Assembly (NCBI GenBank): GCA_947631805.1
Contig: CANRNA010000107.1
Span: forward strand, 1-6,435
Length of the DNA: 6,435 bases
Origin: an uncultured Oscillospiraceae bacterium
GTDB lineage: Bacteria > Bacillota > Clostridia > Oscillospirales > Oscillospiraceae
Reading direction: 5' to 3'
Position numbers and translations under genes: made by a program. A model generated the notes under the pieces. That model was not told the DNA's origin, searched no databases, and worked only from the letters and a program-made list of their open reading frames with translations. The first letter of the stretch is position 1. Each line of letters begins with the position of its first letter. This document shows, in pieces, positions 1 through 5,778 of the stretch.

Positions 1-501
1 GACGCCTCCTTCTCCGGCACGGGCATGGTGGCCGGACAGCTCCTCACCTTCGACTATCTGTGGAACGAGGTCCGGGTGAAGGGCGGCGCCTACGGCGTGT
101 CCCTGACGGTGCGGCCCATGGGGGACGTGGGCTTCACCAGCTTCCGCGACCCCAGCCCGGCCCGGACGCTGGACACCTTTGCCCAGGCCGGACAGTCCCT
201 GCGGGACGTGTGCGCCAGGGGGGATATCGACAAGTATATCATCAGCACCATCGCCTCCACCGAGCCGGTGCTCTCCCCCCTGCTGGAGGGCCTCCGGGCC
301 GCCAACCTGTGGCTGAACGGCCAGTCCGGCGAGGACCTGGCCCGCCAGCGCCGGGAGATACTCCGCACCACCCCGGAGACTCTCTCCGCCTTCGGCCGGG
401 TCCTGGACGCCGCCTGCGCCGCCGGGCACACCTGCGTCATCGGCGGTCGGGCCGTGGTGGACGCCTGCCAGAGCCTGGACACCGTCGAGCCCATCCAGTG
501 A
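1..501 (+). CDS. M16C family metallopeptidase (insulinase / presequence protease type), C-terminal fragment
   Basis: This is the 3' end of a gene that begins before the window; 166 codons are present up to TGA 499-501. M16C enzymes are zinc peptidases of about 950-1000 residues built from two homologous halves, which degrade peptides inside a closed chamber. The visible part belongs to the last M16 domain. Residues 19-32 of the fragment (YLWNEVRVKGGAYG) match the conserved signature of that domain, including the Arg (R25) and Tyr (Y31) of the R/Y pair that in M16 peptidases contacts the substrate backbone. The helical segments after it fit the C-terminal end of the family. The zinc site (HXXEH) would lie in the missing N-terminal half, so catalytic competence cannot be judged. 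The next gene starts 70 bases downstream on the same strand. Family assignment rests on this motif and on the overall fold pattern. Confidence 0.85.
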   Translation, partial: DASFSGTGMVAGQLLTFDYLWNEVRVKGGAYGVSLTVRPMGDVGFTSFRDPSPARTLDTFAQAGQSLRDVCARGDIDKYIISTIASTEPVLSPLLEGLRAANLWLNGQSGEDLARQRREILRTTPETLSAFGRVLDAACAAGHTCVIGGRAVVDACQSLDTVEPIQ

Positions 502-556
502 GGCCGGAGCGCCGCCCAGCGCATATTGAAAATACCGTGAAGACTATATTCGGAAA

Positions 557-570
557 GTGAGGGACTCACC
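557..570 (+). promoter_or_regulatory. Ribosome binding site of the aldolase gene, inside a small inverted repeat
   Basis: The AGGGA element at 560-564 sits six bases before ATG 571 and fixes that start. It lies within a perfect 5-bp inverted repeat with a 3-base loop (GTGAG at 557-561, CTCAC at 565-569), so the ribosome site could be partly paired in the mRNA. A stem this small may be chance. Confidence 0.5.
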
Positions 571-1488
571 ATGCGTGATATCAGCAAATATCAGGGCATC
601 ATCCCCGCCTTTTACGCCTGCTACGGCCCGGACGGCGCCATCAGCGCCTCCCGGACGAAGGCCCTGGCGGAGTATCTTCTGGGGGTGGGCGTAAAGGGGC
701 TTTACGTCTGCGGCTCCTCCGGCGAGTGCATCTATCAGAGCGTGGACGACCGCAGGCACACCCTGGAGGCCGTCATGGAGGCCGTAGGCGGCAAGCTGAC
801 GGTCATCGCCCACGTGGCCTGCAACAACACCGCCGACAGCATGGCTCTGGCCGCCCATGCCCAGAGCCTGGGTGTGGACGCCATCGCCTCCATCCCCCCC
901 ATCTACTTCCACCTGCCGGAGCGGTCCATCGCCCAGTACTGGAACGACATCTCCGCTGCCGCCCCGGACACGGACTTCATCATCTACAACATCCCCCAGC
1001 TGGCGGGCACGGCCCTGACCATGCCCCTGTTCCGCCAGATGCTGAAAAATCCCCGTGTGGCCGGGGTGAAAAACAGCTCCATGCCCATCCAGGATATCCA
1101 GATGTTCAAAGCCGAGGGCGGCGGGGACTTCGCCGTGTTCAACGGCCCGGACGAGCAGCTCGTGGGCGGCCTGGCCATCGGCGCGGACGGGGCCATCGGC
1201 GGCACCTACGGGGTCATGCCGGAGCTGTACATGAAAATATACGACCTGTGCCGGAGCGGCCGCTATGAGCAGGCCCGGCCCATCCAGTACGACTGCAACG
1301 ACATCATCGCCGCGCTCTGCGCCGGGAAGGGCCACATGTACGCCCTCATCAAGGAGGTCATCCGCCGCCGGACGGGCATGGACCTGGGCGGCGTGAGAAA
1401 GCCCCTGGCCAACATAGAGCCGGAGGACGAGCCCCACATCCAGCGGGCCCTGGACCTCATCGAGACGGCGCTGAAAAAATACTGCTGA
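571..1488 (+). CDS. DapA/NanA family aldolase, probable N-acetylneuraminate lyase
   Basis: A 305-residue class I aldolase of the dihydrodipicolinate synthase/N-acetylneuraminate lyase family, full length. These cytoplasmic TIM barrels form a Schiff base between pyruvate and a lysine. Visible sites are the carboxylate-binding loop GSSGE (48-52), the catalytic Tyr in YNIP (Y139), the Schiff-base Lys in GVKNSS (K167), and Tyr112 in the PPIY segment. Several stretches look like sialic acid lyase rather than DapA: IAHVACNNTADS (79-90) resembles the IAHVGC..TAES stretch of E. coli NanA; YNIPQLAG resembles YNIPALSG; and NGPDE (191-195) keeps the Asp-Glu pair that holds the sialic acid side chain in NanA. 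One difference is Gly211 where NanA has Ser208. Expected reaction, if the assignment holds: N-acetylneuraminate to N-acetylmannosamine plus pyruvate. No nanE or nanK is visible. The ATG start has AGGGA six bases upstream. A related 2-keto-3-deoxy-sugar-acid aldolase remains possible. Confidence 0.85.
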   Translation: MRDISKYQGIIPAFYACYGPDGAISASRTKALAEYLLGVGVKGLYVCGSSGECIYQSVDDRRHTLEAVMEAVGGKLTVIAHVACNNTADSMALAAHAQSLGVDAIASIPPIYFHLPERSIAQYWNDISAAAPDTDFIIYNIPQLAGTALTMPLFRQMLKNPRVAGVKNSSMPIQDIQMFKAEGGGDFAVFNGPDEQLVGGLAIGADGAIGGTYGVMPELYMKIYDLCRSGRYEQARPIQYDCNDIIAALCAGKGHMYALIKEVIRRRTGMDLGGVRKPLANIEPEDEPHIQRALDLIETALKKYC

Positions 1489-1494
1489 ATCCGT

Positions 1495-1529
1495 GCCGAT
1501 GCCCGAACGCGCCCCGTCCGGGCATCGGC
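1495..1529 (+). repeat. 11-bp perfect inverted repeat between aldolase and membrane-protein genes
   Basis: GCCGATGCCCG (1495-1505) and CGGGCATCGGC (1519-1529) are perfectly complementary around a 13-base loop. The repeat begins six bases after the aldolase stop codon. It looks like a terminator stem, but no T-run follows (the sequence continues TCTGCGGGCTTTGAC), so it may be a weak or Rho-aided terminator, or a stem that stabilises the 3' end of the upstream message. Confidence 0.6.
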
Positions 1530-1563
1530 TCTGCGGGCTTTGACGGGGCGCGGGGAGCGGACC

Positions 1564-2289
1564 ATGGCAAGCGAGTACTTAAAATGGAAATACCGGGACG
1601 TGAAGCCCGACGAAAAACCGGCCCCTCTGACCGGGCGGGAAAAGCGGGCCAACTGGTGGCACTATCACAAGTGGCACGTGGCGGCGGCGCTGGTGCTCGT
1701 CCTGGCGGTGGGGGACGTGCTGTGGCACGTTTTGGGCATCGGCCAGGTGGAGCCGGACTATCAGATCGCCTACGTGGGCCGGGACCCTCTGCCGGAGGAT
1801 GCCGCCGCCGTCCTGGAGGACGCCCTGGCCGCCTTTGGCCGGGACTGTGACGGGGACGGGCAGACGGTGGTGCGGCTGAACCAGTACGCCACCGGCGGGG
1901 AGTACAGCGCCGATTACGCCTACGCCTCCTATACCCGGCTGATGGGAGACCTGGAGCAGTGCGCCAGCTATTTCTTCCTGCTGGACGACCCGGCCTCTTT
2001 CCAGCAGAACTATCAGATACTCCGCCTCCTGGACGGGACGCTGCCCGACGACCCCAGCCAGGGCGGCGATGAGCTGGCCCTCCCCTGGACGGACTGCCCT
2101 GTCCTGTCCTCCCTGGAGCTGGGCACGTACACCCAGACGGCCCTGGGCGACCCGGTCACCGGGGACGTCCAGACCCTGATGGGCCCCCTGTACCTGGCCC
2201 GGCGGGGCTTCTGGACGGAGAAGACCGTCTCCTATCCCGAGGCCTGCGACGAGCTCTGGGCCCGGCTCACAGAGGGGTCGCCCTCCTGA
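1564..2289 (+). CDS. Hypothetical single-pass membrane protein
   Basis: No function recognised. The protein has 241 residues from ATG 1564; GGGGAG at 1552-1557 is well placed as its ribosome site, so I prefer this start to TTG 1540 in the same frame. The N-terminal 37 residues are basic and aromatic (LKWKYRDVKP, then NWWHYHKWH at 30-38). They are followed by one hydrophobic segment at about residues 38-58, which suggests an N-in, C-out topology. The remaining ~180 residues are acidic and would be extracytoplasmic. Within them, DCDGDG (94-99) resembles the DxDxDG calcium loop of EF-hand and dockerin motifs, followed by TVVRLNQY. From memory, proteins with this N-terminal pattern occur as uncharacterised proteins in Oscillospiraceae; this is unchecked. 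It is separated from the aldolase gene by an inverted repeat and followed by a strong hairpin, so it may be the last gene of that transcript. Confidence 0.75.
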   Translation: MASEYLKWKYRDVKPDEKPAPLTGREKRANWWHYHKWHVAAALVLVLAVGDVLWHVLGIGQVEPDYQIAYVGRDPLPEDAAAVLEDALAAFGRDCDGDGQTVVRLNQYATGGEYSADYAYASYTRLMGDLEQCASYFFLLDDPASFQQNYQILRLLDGTLPDDPSQGGDELALPWTDCPVLSSLELGTYTQTALGDPVTGDVQTLMGPLYLARRGFWTEKTVSYPEACDELWARLTEGSPS

Positions 2290-2313
2290 ACAGCGTAATA
2301 TTTATATGTACAG

Positions 2314-2348
2314 CCGCCCCGAGTGGTCAGGGATGACCCTCGGGGCGG
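2314..2348 (+). terminator. GC-rich hairpin, probable terminator after the membrane-protein gene
   Basis: CCGCCCCGAG (2314-2323) pairs with CTCGGGGCGG (2339-2348). Inside it GGTCA (2325-2329) pairs with TGACC (2334-2338), closing on the tetraloop GGGA, with one bulged T at 2324. That gives 15 base pairs. The downstream tail TAATTATCAGAACTTTT is AT-rich but not a clean T-run, so termination may be imperfect. It lies 25 bases after the stop codon at 2287-2289 and separates the upstream block from the TRAP operon. Confidence 0.75.
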
Positions 2349-2474
2349 TAATTATCAGAACTTTTAATGATATGGTGAACTGTTCATTATTCGTGTGCGC
2401 TTTCCCGCGCCCGGCTGGATAACTTGCATAAAAAAATTCAAAAAAGTTTGGACGTACTGCCATCTAAAAGTCCA

Positions 2475-2502
2475 TTGACAAATTTTCGGGAACAGTTATA
2501 CT
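2475..2502 (+). promoter_or_regulatory. Sigma-A promoter of the dctPQM operon
   Basis: The -35 box TTGACA (2475-2480) is a perfect consensus match. The -10 box TATACT (2497-2502) matches at five of six positions, and the spacer is 16 bp. Transcription would begin at about 2508-2511, leaving a leader of roughly 145 nt before ATG 2656. An A-rich tract about 30 bases upstream of the -35 box could act as an UP-like element. This is the only near-consensus promoter I found in the window. Confidence 0.85.
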
Positions 2503-2506
2503 ATAA

Positions 2507-2519
2507 ATGGTATTACCAT
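2507..2519. promoter_or_regulatory. Operator-like palindrome over the dctP transcription start (ATGGTATTACCAT)
   Basis: ATGGT-ATT-ACCAT is a palindrome that extends by one more pair to 2506-2520. An extra half-site, TACCATT, follows at 2522-2528. It lies directly after the -10 box and covers the predicted start of transcription, a classic position for a repressor. TGGT-N3-ACCA is the operator shape of FadR-type GntR regulators (known for that family; binding here is inferred). The same site recurs at 5779-5791. Confidence 0.7.
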
Positions 2520-2556
2520 TGTACCATTTTTCACGAAAAACCCCGACCGTTCCCCC

Positions 2557-2632
2557 CAGAGGGCGCTCTGTCCCCTTGTTCCCGGCGTAAACGACAAGAA
2601 TTTAATGATATGTGCGACACATATTATTAAAT
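2557..2632 (+). promoter_or_regulatory. Structured 5' leader of dctP with three possible hairpins
   Basis: Three stems can form in succession. CAGAG (2557-2561) pairs with CTCTG (2566-2570). CTTGTT (2575-2580) pairs with GACAAG (2593-2598), with one G-T pair. A 15-bp AT-rich stem pairs 2600-2614 with 2618-2632 around the loop CGA, also with one G-T pair. The last stem is followed by TTTTT at 2636-2640 and then directly by the dctP ribosome site. No known riboswitch class was recognised. The final stem could also be a DNA palindrome (TGTG-CGA-CACA) bound by a protein, or an mRNA-stabilising structure. Confidence 0.5.
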
Positions 2633-2642
2633 AAATTTTTAT

Positions 2643-2647
2643 GGAGG
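2643..2647 (+). promoter_or_regulatory. Shine-Dalgarno site of dctP (GGAGG)
   Basis: GGAGG lies eight bases before ATG 2656 and decides the start. The in-frame ATG at 2641 overlaps this element and has no ribosome site of its own; starting there would also add five residues in front of a normal lipoprotein signal. Confidence 0.9.
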
Positions 2648-2655
2648 CAAGAATT

Positions 2656-3825
2656 ATGAAGAAGATTTTAGCACTGCTCCTGTCGCTGGCCATGATCTTC
2701 TCCCTCGCGGCTGGCTGCAGCAGCGAGAAGAAGGACACCGCGAAGGAACCCGAGGCCACCGAGGCTCCCGCTGAGAGCGAAGCCACCGAAGCGCCCGAGG
2801 AGGCCGAAGAGCCTGAAGACGCCGAGCCCGCCGAGGGCGAAGCCGAGGCTGAGGCTGAGGGCGAGGCTGAAGACGAGGCCGAGGAGCCTGTCGAGGCCGT
2901 CACCCTGAAGATGAACGTCACCACCGGCGAGACCTCCGTGTGGCAGGTCGCCGCCAACACCTTCAAAGAGCTGGTCGAGGAGCGCACCAACGGCCGCTAT
3001 AAGATCGACATCTATCCCAACGAGCAGCTGTCCTCCGGCGACATGACCAAGGGCGTCGAGATGCTGTTCACCGGCGTCACCGACCTGGACATCCACTCCG
3101 TCATGAACATGACCACCGTGGAAGAGAAGCTGTCCGTCATGACCATGCCCTGGCTGTTCCCCAACGGCTATGACAGCGTCGACGAGTACCTGCTCCACGG
3201 CGAGGGCGGCGAGGCCCTGAAGGACCTCATCCGCAGCAAGGGCGCCGAGCCTCTGGCTCTGGGTGAGAACGGCTTCCGCCAGATCACCAACAACGTCCGC
3301 CCCATCGTCACCCCCGACGACATGAAGGGTCTGAAGATCCGTATCCCCTCCAACAACATGTATATCTCCCTGTTCCAGAAGCTGGGCGCCGACCCCTCCA
3401 GCATGGCCTTCTCCGAAGTGTTCTCCGCTCTGCAGCAGGGCACCATCGACGGCCAGGAGAACCCCTATGACACCATCCGCAGCGGCGCCATCCAGGAAGT
3501 CCAGAAGTATATGACCATTTGGAACTACTCCTACGACGCCATCGCTCTGTCCGCCTCCGGCAAGGTCTGGGACAGCCTGAGCGACGAGGACAAGGAGATC
3601 TTCACCGCCGCGGCTGAGGAAGCCTGCGCCAAGGAGGTCGAGGAGTCCCGCAAGATGGACAGCGAGATCATCCAGCAGTTCAAGGACGAGGGCCTGGAGA
3701 TCACCGAGCTGACCCCCGAGCAGATCGCTGTGTTCCAGGAAGCCGTCGCTCCTCTGTATGATGAATACCGTGATATCATCGGCGACGACCTGTTTGCCGC
3801 TTTCGGTTACACCTTCGCGGATTAA
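2656..3825 (+). CDS. dctP: TRAP transporter substrate-binding lipoprotein, DctP family
   Basis: A 389-residue extracytoplasmic solute receptor for a TRAP transporter, which captures a carboxylate and hands it to the DctQ/DctM permease. Residues 1-20 are a lipoprotein signal peptide ending in LAAGC, so Cys21 would be lipidated and anchored to the outer face of the membrane. Residues 22-81 form a low-complexity linker rich in Glu, Ala and Pro (24 Glu in 60). The DctP domain starts at about V82. Conserved family features are GFRQITNN with R208, GLKIRIP with R229 (position of the Arg that clamps the substrate carboxylate), and FSEVFSALQQGTIDGQENP with N269. Ligands of the DctP family include C4-dicarboxylates, sialic acid, lactate, 2-oxoacids and sugar acids; the sequence does not settle which applies. 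It is the first gene of dctPQM and sits behind a strong promoter. Tandem hairpins follow the stop, consistent with surplus binding protein over permease. Confidence 0.95.
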   Translation: MKKILALLLSLAMIFSLAAGCSSEKKDTAKEPEATEAPAESEATEAPEEAEEPEDAEPAEGEAEAEAEGEAEDEAEEPVEAVTLKMNVTTGETSVWQVAANTFKELVEERTNGRYKIDIYPNEQLSSGDMTKGVEMLFTGVTDLDIHSVMNMTTVEEKLSVMTMPWLFPNGYDSVDEYLLHGEGGEALKDLIRSKGAEPLALGENGFRQITNNVRPIVTPDDMKGLKIRIPSNNMYISLFQKLGADPSSMAFSEVFSALQQGTIDGQENPYDTIRSGAIQEVQKYMTIWNYSYDAIALSASGKVWDSLSDEDKEIFTAAAEEACAKEVEESRKMDSEIIQQFKDEGLEITELTPEQIAVFQEAVAPLYDEYRDIIGDDLFAAFGYTFAD

Positions 3826-3840
3826 TCTGACAGCGTAAGG

Positions 3841-3874
3841 GTGCGGCAGAGTGTGTTGCTCTGCCGTACCTTTT
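3841..3874 (+). terminator. Hairpin after dctP, partial terminator / attenuator
   Basis: GTGCGGCAGAG (3841-3851) pairs with CTCTGCCGTAC (3859-3869), giving 11 pairs with one G-T, around a 7-base loop. CTTTTCC follows. This is a plausible intrinsic terminator with a short T-run, located 15 bases after the dctP stop. Leaky termination here would make dctP mRNA more abundant than dctQM mRNA. Confidence 0.75.
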
Positions 3875-3880
3875 CCTAAA

Positions 3881-3915
3881 GGCGGTACGCGCCCGGCAGC
3901 GTAAGCGCGCCCGCC
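3881..3915 (+). repeat. Second hairpin between dctP and dctQ
   Basis: GGCGG (3881-3885) pairs with CCGCC (3911-3915), and CGCGC (3888-3892) pairs with GCGCG (3905-3909). The two blocks are separated by a small 2x1 internal loop and close on a 12-base loop. No T-run follows. Lying just upstream of the dctQ ribosome site, it may protect a processed dctQM message or limit translation of dctQ. Confidence 0.5.
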
Positions 3916-3932
3916 GTCCCAATAGAAAAAAG

Positions 3933-3938
3933 AGGAGG
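3933..3938 (+). promoter_or_regulatory. Shine-Dalgarno site of dctQ (AGGAGG)
   Basis: A consensus AGGAGG lies 11 bases before GTG 3950. Because the next in-frame GTG (3956) is 17 bases away, it supports the GTG start at 3950. Confidence 0.8.
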
Positions 3939-3949
3939 CCCCTTTATCT

Positions 3950-4453
3950 GTGAAAGTGATAAAATTGTTCTTACGGGGACTCGGCTACCTGGAGGAGACG
4001 CTGATCGTCCTTCTGCTGGCGTTCATGTCCATCATGAACTTTGTCAACGTCGTTTCCCGTTACTGCTTCTCCAGCTCCTTCTCCTACACGGAGGAGCTGA
4101 CTGTTATGGCCTTCGTGTGGGTCACGATGCTGGGCGTCGCCGCCGGTTATAAGCGCTACGCCCATCTGGGCATGAGCTTCATCGTGGATCAGTTCCCCAA
4201 GAAGATGCAGGCCGTTTTCGCCGCCTTCTCCATGGTCTGTTCTGTGGTGATGATCGTGCTGCTGATCAAGTACGGCGTGGAAATGGTCCAGGGCCAGATC
4301 ATGCTGGGCTCCAAGACCCCGGCGCTCCGTCTGCCCATCTATTATCAGGGCCTGTCCATCCCCGTGGGCGGGTGCTTCATCGCCATCCGGACCCTGGAGG
4401 CCGGTATCGGAGAATTTGTGAGACTGTGGAAGGAAGGGGGCGTTAAGGCATGA
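3950..4453 (+). CDS. dctQ: TRAP transporter small permease subunit, DctQ family
   Basis: A 167-residue integral membrane protein, the usual size for DctQ, with four predicted membrane segments at about residues 14-36, 49-66, 88-106 and 132-148. Family hallmarks are NVVSRYCF (33-40), the acidic pair in YTEEL (E48, E49), KRYAHLGMSF (68-77) and TPALRLPIYYQGLSIPVG (123-140). DctQ packs against DctM to form the membrane part of the Na+-driven TRAP transporter. Its start is GTG, fixed by an AGGAGG site. It lies 124 bases downstream of dctP behind two hairpins, and its last four bases (ATGA) overlap the dctM start, so the two permease subunits are likely translationally coupled. Confidence 0.95.
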   Translation: MKVIKLFLRGLGYLEETLIVLLLAFMSIMNFVNVVSRYCFSSSFSYTEELTVMAFVWVTMLGVAAGYKRYAHLGMSFIVDQFPKKMQAVFAAFSMVCSVVMIVLLIKYGVEMVQGQIMLGSKTPALRLPIYYQGLSIPVGGCFIAIRTLEAGIGEFVRLWKEGGVKA

Positions 4454-5727
4454 CAGCATGGGTACTTTTCGGCGTGTTCTTCCTCCTGGTATTCCTGAAC
4501 GTGCCTATCGCGGTGTCCCTGGGCCTGTCCACCCTGATTGGGCTGGGCGTCAGCGGCACGAGCCTGTCCATGTTCCCCAGCATCATGTATTCCTCTGTGG
4601 GCAAGTTCGCCCTGCTGGCCATCCCCTTCTTCATCCTGGCCGGTACCATCATGGACTACTCGGGCATCTCCAAGCGGCTGGTCCGCTTCGCGGAGGTGTG
4701 CGTGGGCCACACCAAGAGCGGCATGCTGGCCGTGGTGGTCATCGTGTCCTGCTTCTTCGCGGCCATATCCGGCTCCGGCCCGGCCACCGTGGCGGCTCTG
4801 GGCACCATCCTGATCCCCGCCCTGACCAACGCCGGTTATGACAAGGGCATCTCTACGGCGCTGATGTGCGCCTCCGGCGGCATCGGCATCGTCATCCCGC
4901 CCTCCATCGCCTTCGTGGTCTACGCGTCCATCACGGGCGTGTCCGTGGGCAAGCTGTTCGCGGGCGGCTTCATCCCCGGCATCATCGTGGGCGTCGCCTT
5001 CTTCTTCGCGGCGAAGATATCCTCCCGCAACAACCCCAACATCGTCCAGCGGCCCAAGGCCACGGCCAAAGAGCGCTGGAAGGCCTTCAAGGACGCCATC
5101 TGGGGCCTGCTCATGCCCGTCATCATCCTGGGCGGCATCTACGGCGGCGTGTTCACCCCGACCGAGGCCGCCGGCGTGGCCGTCATCTATGGCCTGTTCG
5201 TGGGCATGGTCATCTATCGGGAGATAAAGATCAAGGACCTGTGGGCCCTGTTCGTGGACTCGGCGGTCTCCTCCGCCACCGTTATGTACATCGTGGCCTG
5301 CGCCAGCGTCTTCGCCTGGCTGCTCACCACCAGCAACATCGCCAGCAGCATGTCCGCGGCTCTGTTGTCTCTGACCAGCAACAAGTACGTCATCCTGTTC
5401 CTGATCAACATCATCTTCCTGATCGCGGGCTGCTTCCTGGATGCCAACTCCGCGTTCTATATCATGATCCCCATCATGGTCCCCATCATGAACGCCGTGG
5501 GCATCGACCCCATCCACTTCGGCGTGTTCGTCACCGTGAATATGGCCATCGGCCTGATCACCCCGCCTGTGGGCATCAACCTCTATGTGGGCTGTAAGAT
5601 AGCGGACCTGCCCGTTGCCGAGCTGTGCAAGAAGATACTACCCTTCCTGCTGGGCGGCATCGTCGCTCTGCTGATCATCACCTACATCCCCTCCATCACG
5701 ATGCTCCTGCCCAACCTGGTGCGGTAA
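4450..5727 (+). CDS. dctM: TRAP transporter large permease subunit, DctM family
   Basis: A 425-residue polytopic membrane protein, the typical DctM length, with about twelve hydrophobic segments. It is the transporting subunit, which moves a carboxylate inward using a sodium gradient. Conserved family blocks in order are FLNVPIAVSLG (15-25), LLAIPFFILAG (55-65), ISGSGPATVAALG (106-118), GGIGIVIPPSIAFVVY (143-158), FTPTEAAGVAVIYG (235-248), GCFLDANSAFYIM (327-339) and GLITPPVGINLYVG (368-381). The gene is intact. It is separate from dctQ, unlike fused SiaQM proteins, and starts inside the dctQ stop (ATGA overlap). A hairpin follows 13 bases after the stop. Substrate choice lies mostly with the binding protein and cannot be read from this subunit. 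Confidence 0.97.
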   Translation: MTAWVLFGVFFLLVFLNVPIAVSLGLSTLIGLGVSGTSLSMFPSIMYSSVGKFALLAIPFFILAGTIMDYSGISKRLVRFAEVCVGHTKSGMLAVVVIVSCFFAAISGSGPATVAALGTILIPALTNAGYDKGISTALMCASGGIGIVIPPSIAFVVYASITGVSVGKLFAGGFIPGIIVGVAFFFAAKISSRNNPNIVQRPKATAKERWKAFKDAIWGLLMPVIILGGIYGGVFTPTEAAGVAVIYGLFVGMVIYREIKIKDLWALFVDSAVSSATVMYIVACASVFAWLLTTSNIASSMSAALLSLTSNKYVILFLINIIFLIAGCFLDANSAFYIMIPIMVPIMNAVGIDPIHFGVFVTVNMAIGLITPPVGINLYVGCKIADLPVAELCKKILPFLLGGIVALLIITYIPSITMLLPNLVR

Positions 5728-5740
5728 GCGAACGCGACAT

Positions 5741-5766
5741 GATCGCGCTCTTCACAGAGCGCGATC
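5741..5766 (+). terminator. Perfect 10-bp hairpin after dctM
   Basis: GATCGCGCTC (5741-5750) and GAGCGCGATC (5757-5766) are perfectly complementary around a 6-base loop, starting 13 bases after the dctM stop. The tail is CTATTCCCCC, without a T-run. It could be a partial terminator that lets some transcripts continue into the E1 gene, or a 3' stabilising stem for the TRAP message. Confidence 0.6.
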
Positions 5767-5778
5767 CTATTCCCCCGC

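Larger units (their letters stand above)
2290..2640. other. AT-rich intergenic control region upstream of dctP
   Basis: A gap of about 350 bases with no convincing gene, clearly richer in A/T than its surroundings. In order it contains the terminator hairpin, a TGAACTGTTCA palindrome (2376-2386), an A-rich tract (about 2427-2447), a consensus sigma-A promoter (2475-2502), an operator-like palindrome (2507-2519), and a leader with three possible hairpins ending at the dctP ribosome site. The 12-mer TTTAATGATATG occurs twice, at 2363-2374 and 2601-2612. Confidence 0.75.

Noticed and set aside
526..550. Promoter-like TTGAAA ... TATATT before the aldolase gene
   Set aside because: The boxes are only 13 bp apart, too close for a standard sigma-A promoter; without transcript data I do not call it.
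544..1437. Long open frame on the minus strand (297 codons) opposite the aldolase gene
   Set aside because: Its composition is His/Gly/Val/Asp-rich and repetitive, and it overlaps a clear aldolase with all catalytic motifs. Open antisense frames are expected at this GC content.
1540..1563. Upstream in-frame TTG start for the membrane-protein gene
   Set aside because: ATG 1564 has a well-placed GGGGAG site; the extra eight residues from TTG 1540 have no comparable ribosome site.
2424..2630. Possible small gene of 68 codons in the intergenic region
   Set aside because: It needs a TTG start with no ribosome site, runs through the promoter, operator and leader, and its product shows no recognisable pattern.
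2641..2655. Upstream in-frame ATG for dctP at 2641
   Set aside because: The ATG overlaps the GGAGG element that serves ATG 2656, and it would add MEARI before a normal lipoprotein signal peptide.
2291..3905. Short repeat CAGCGTAA at 2291-2298, 3831-3838 and 3897-3904, twice close after a stop codon
   Set aside because: Eight to nine bases long, with no consistent structure around it; probably chance, although all three copies are intergenic.
4345..5517. Long open frame on the minus strand (390 codons) opposite dctM
   Set aside because: It is a shadow of the GC-rich dctM codons: the product is a low-complexity run of Asp, Gly, His and Ala, with no domain-like pattern, and dctM on the + strand is an unambiguous family member.
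571..5727. Sialic acid uptake-and-cleavage operon (NanA plus SiaPQM)
   Set aside because: The aldolase and the TRAP genes are separated by another gene, a strong hairpin and a new promoter. No nanE/nanK is present, and the transporter's own regulatory site is shared with a 2-oxoacid/acetoin-type dehydrogenase instead. It remains possible but is not supported.
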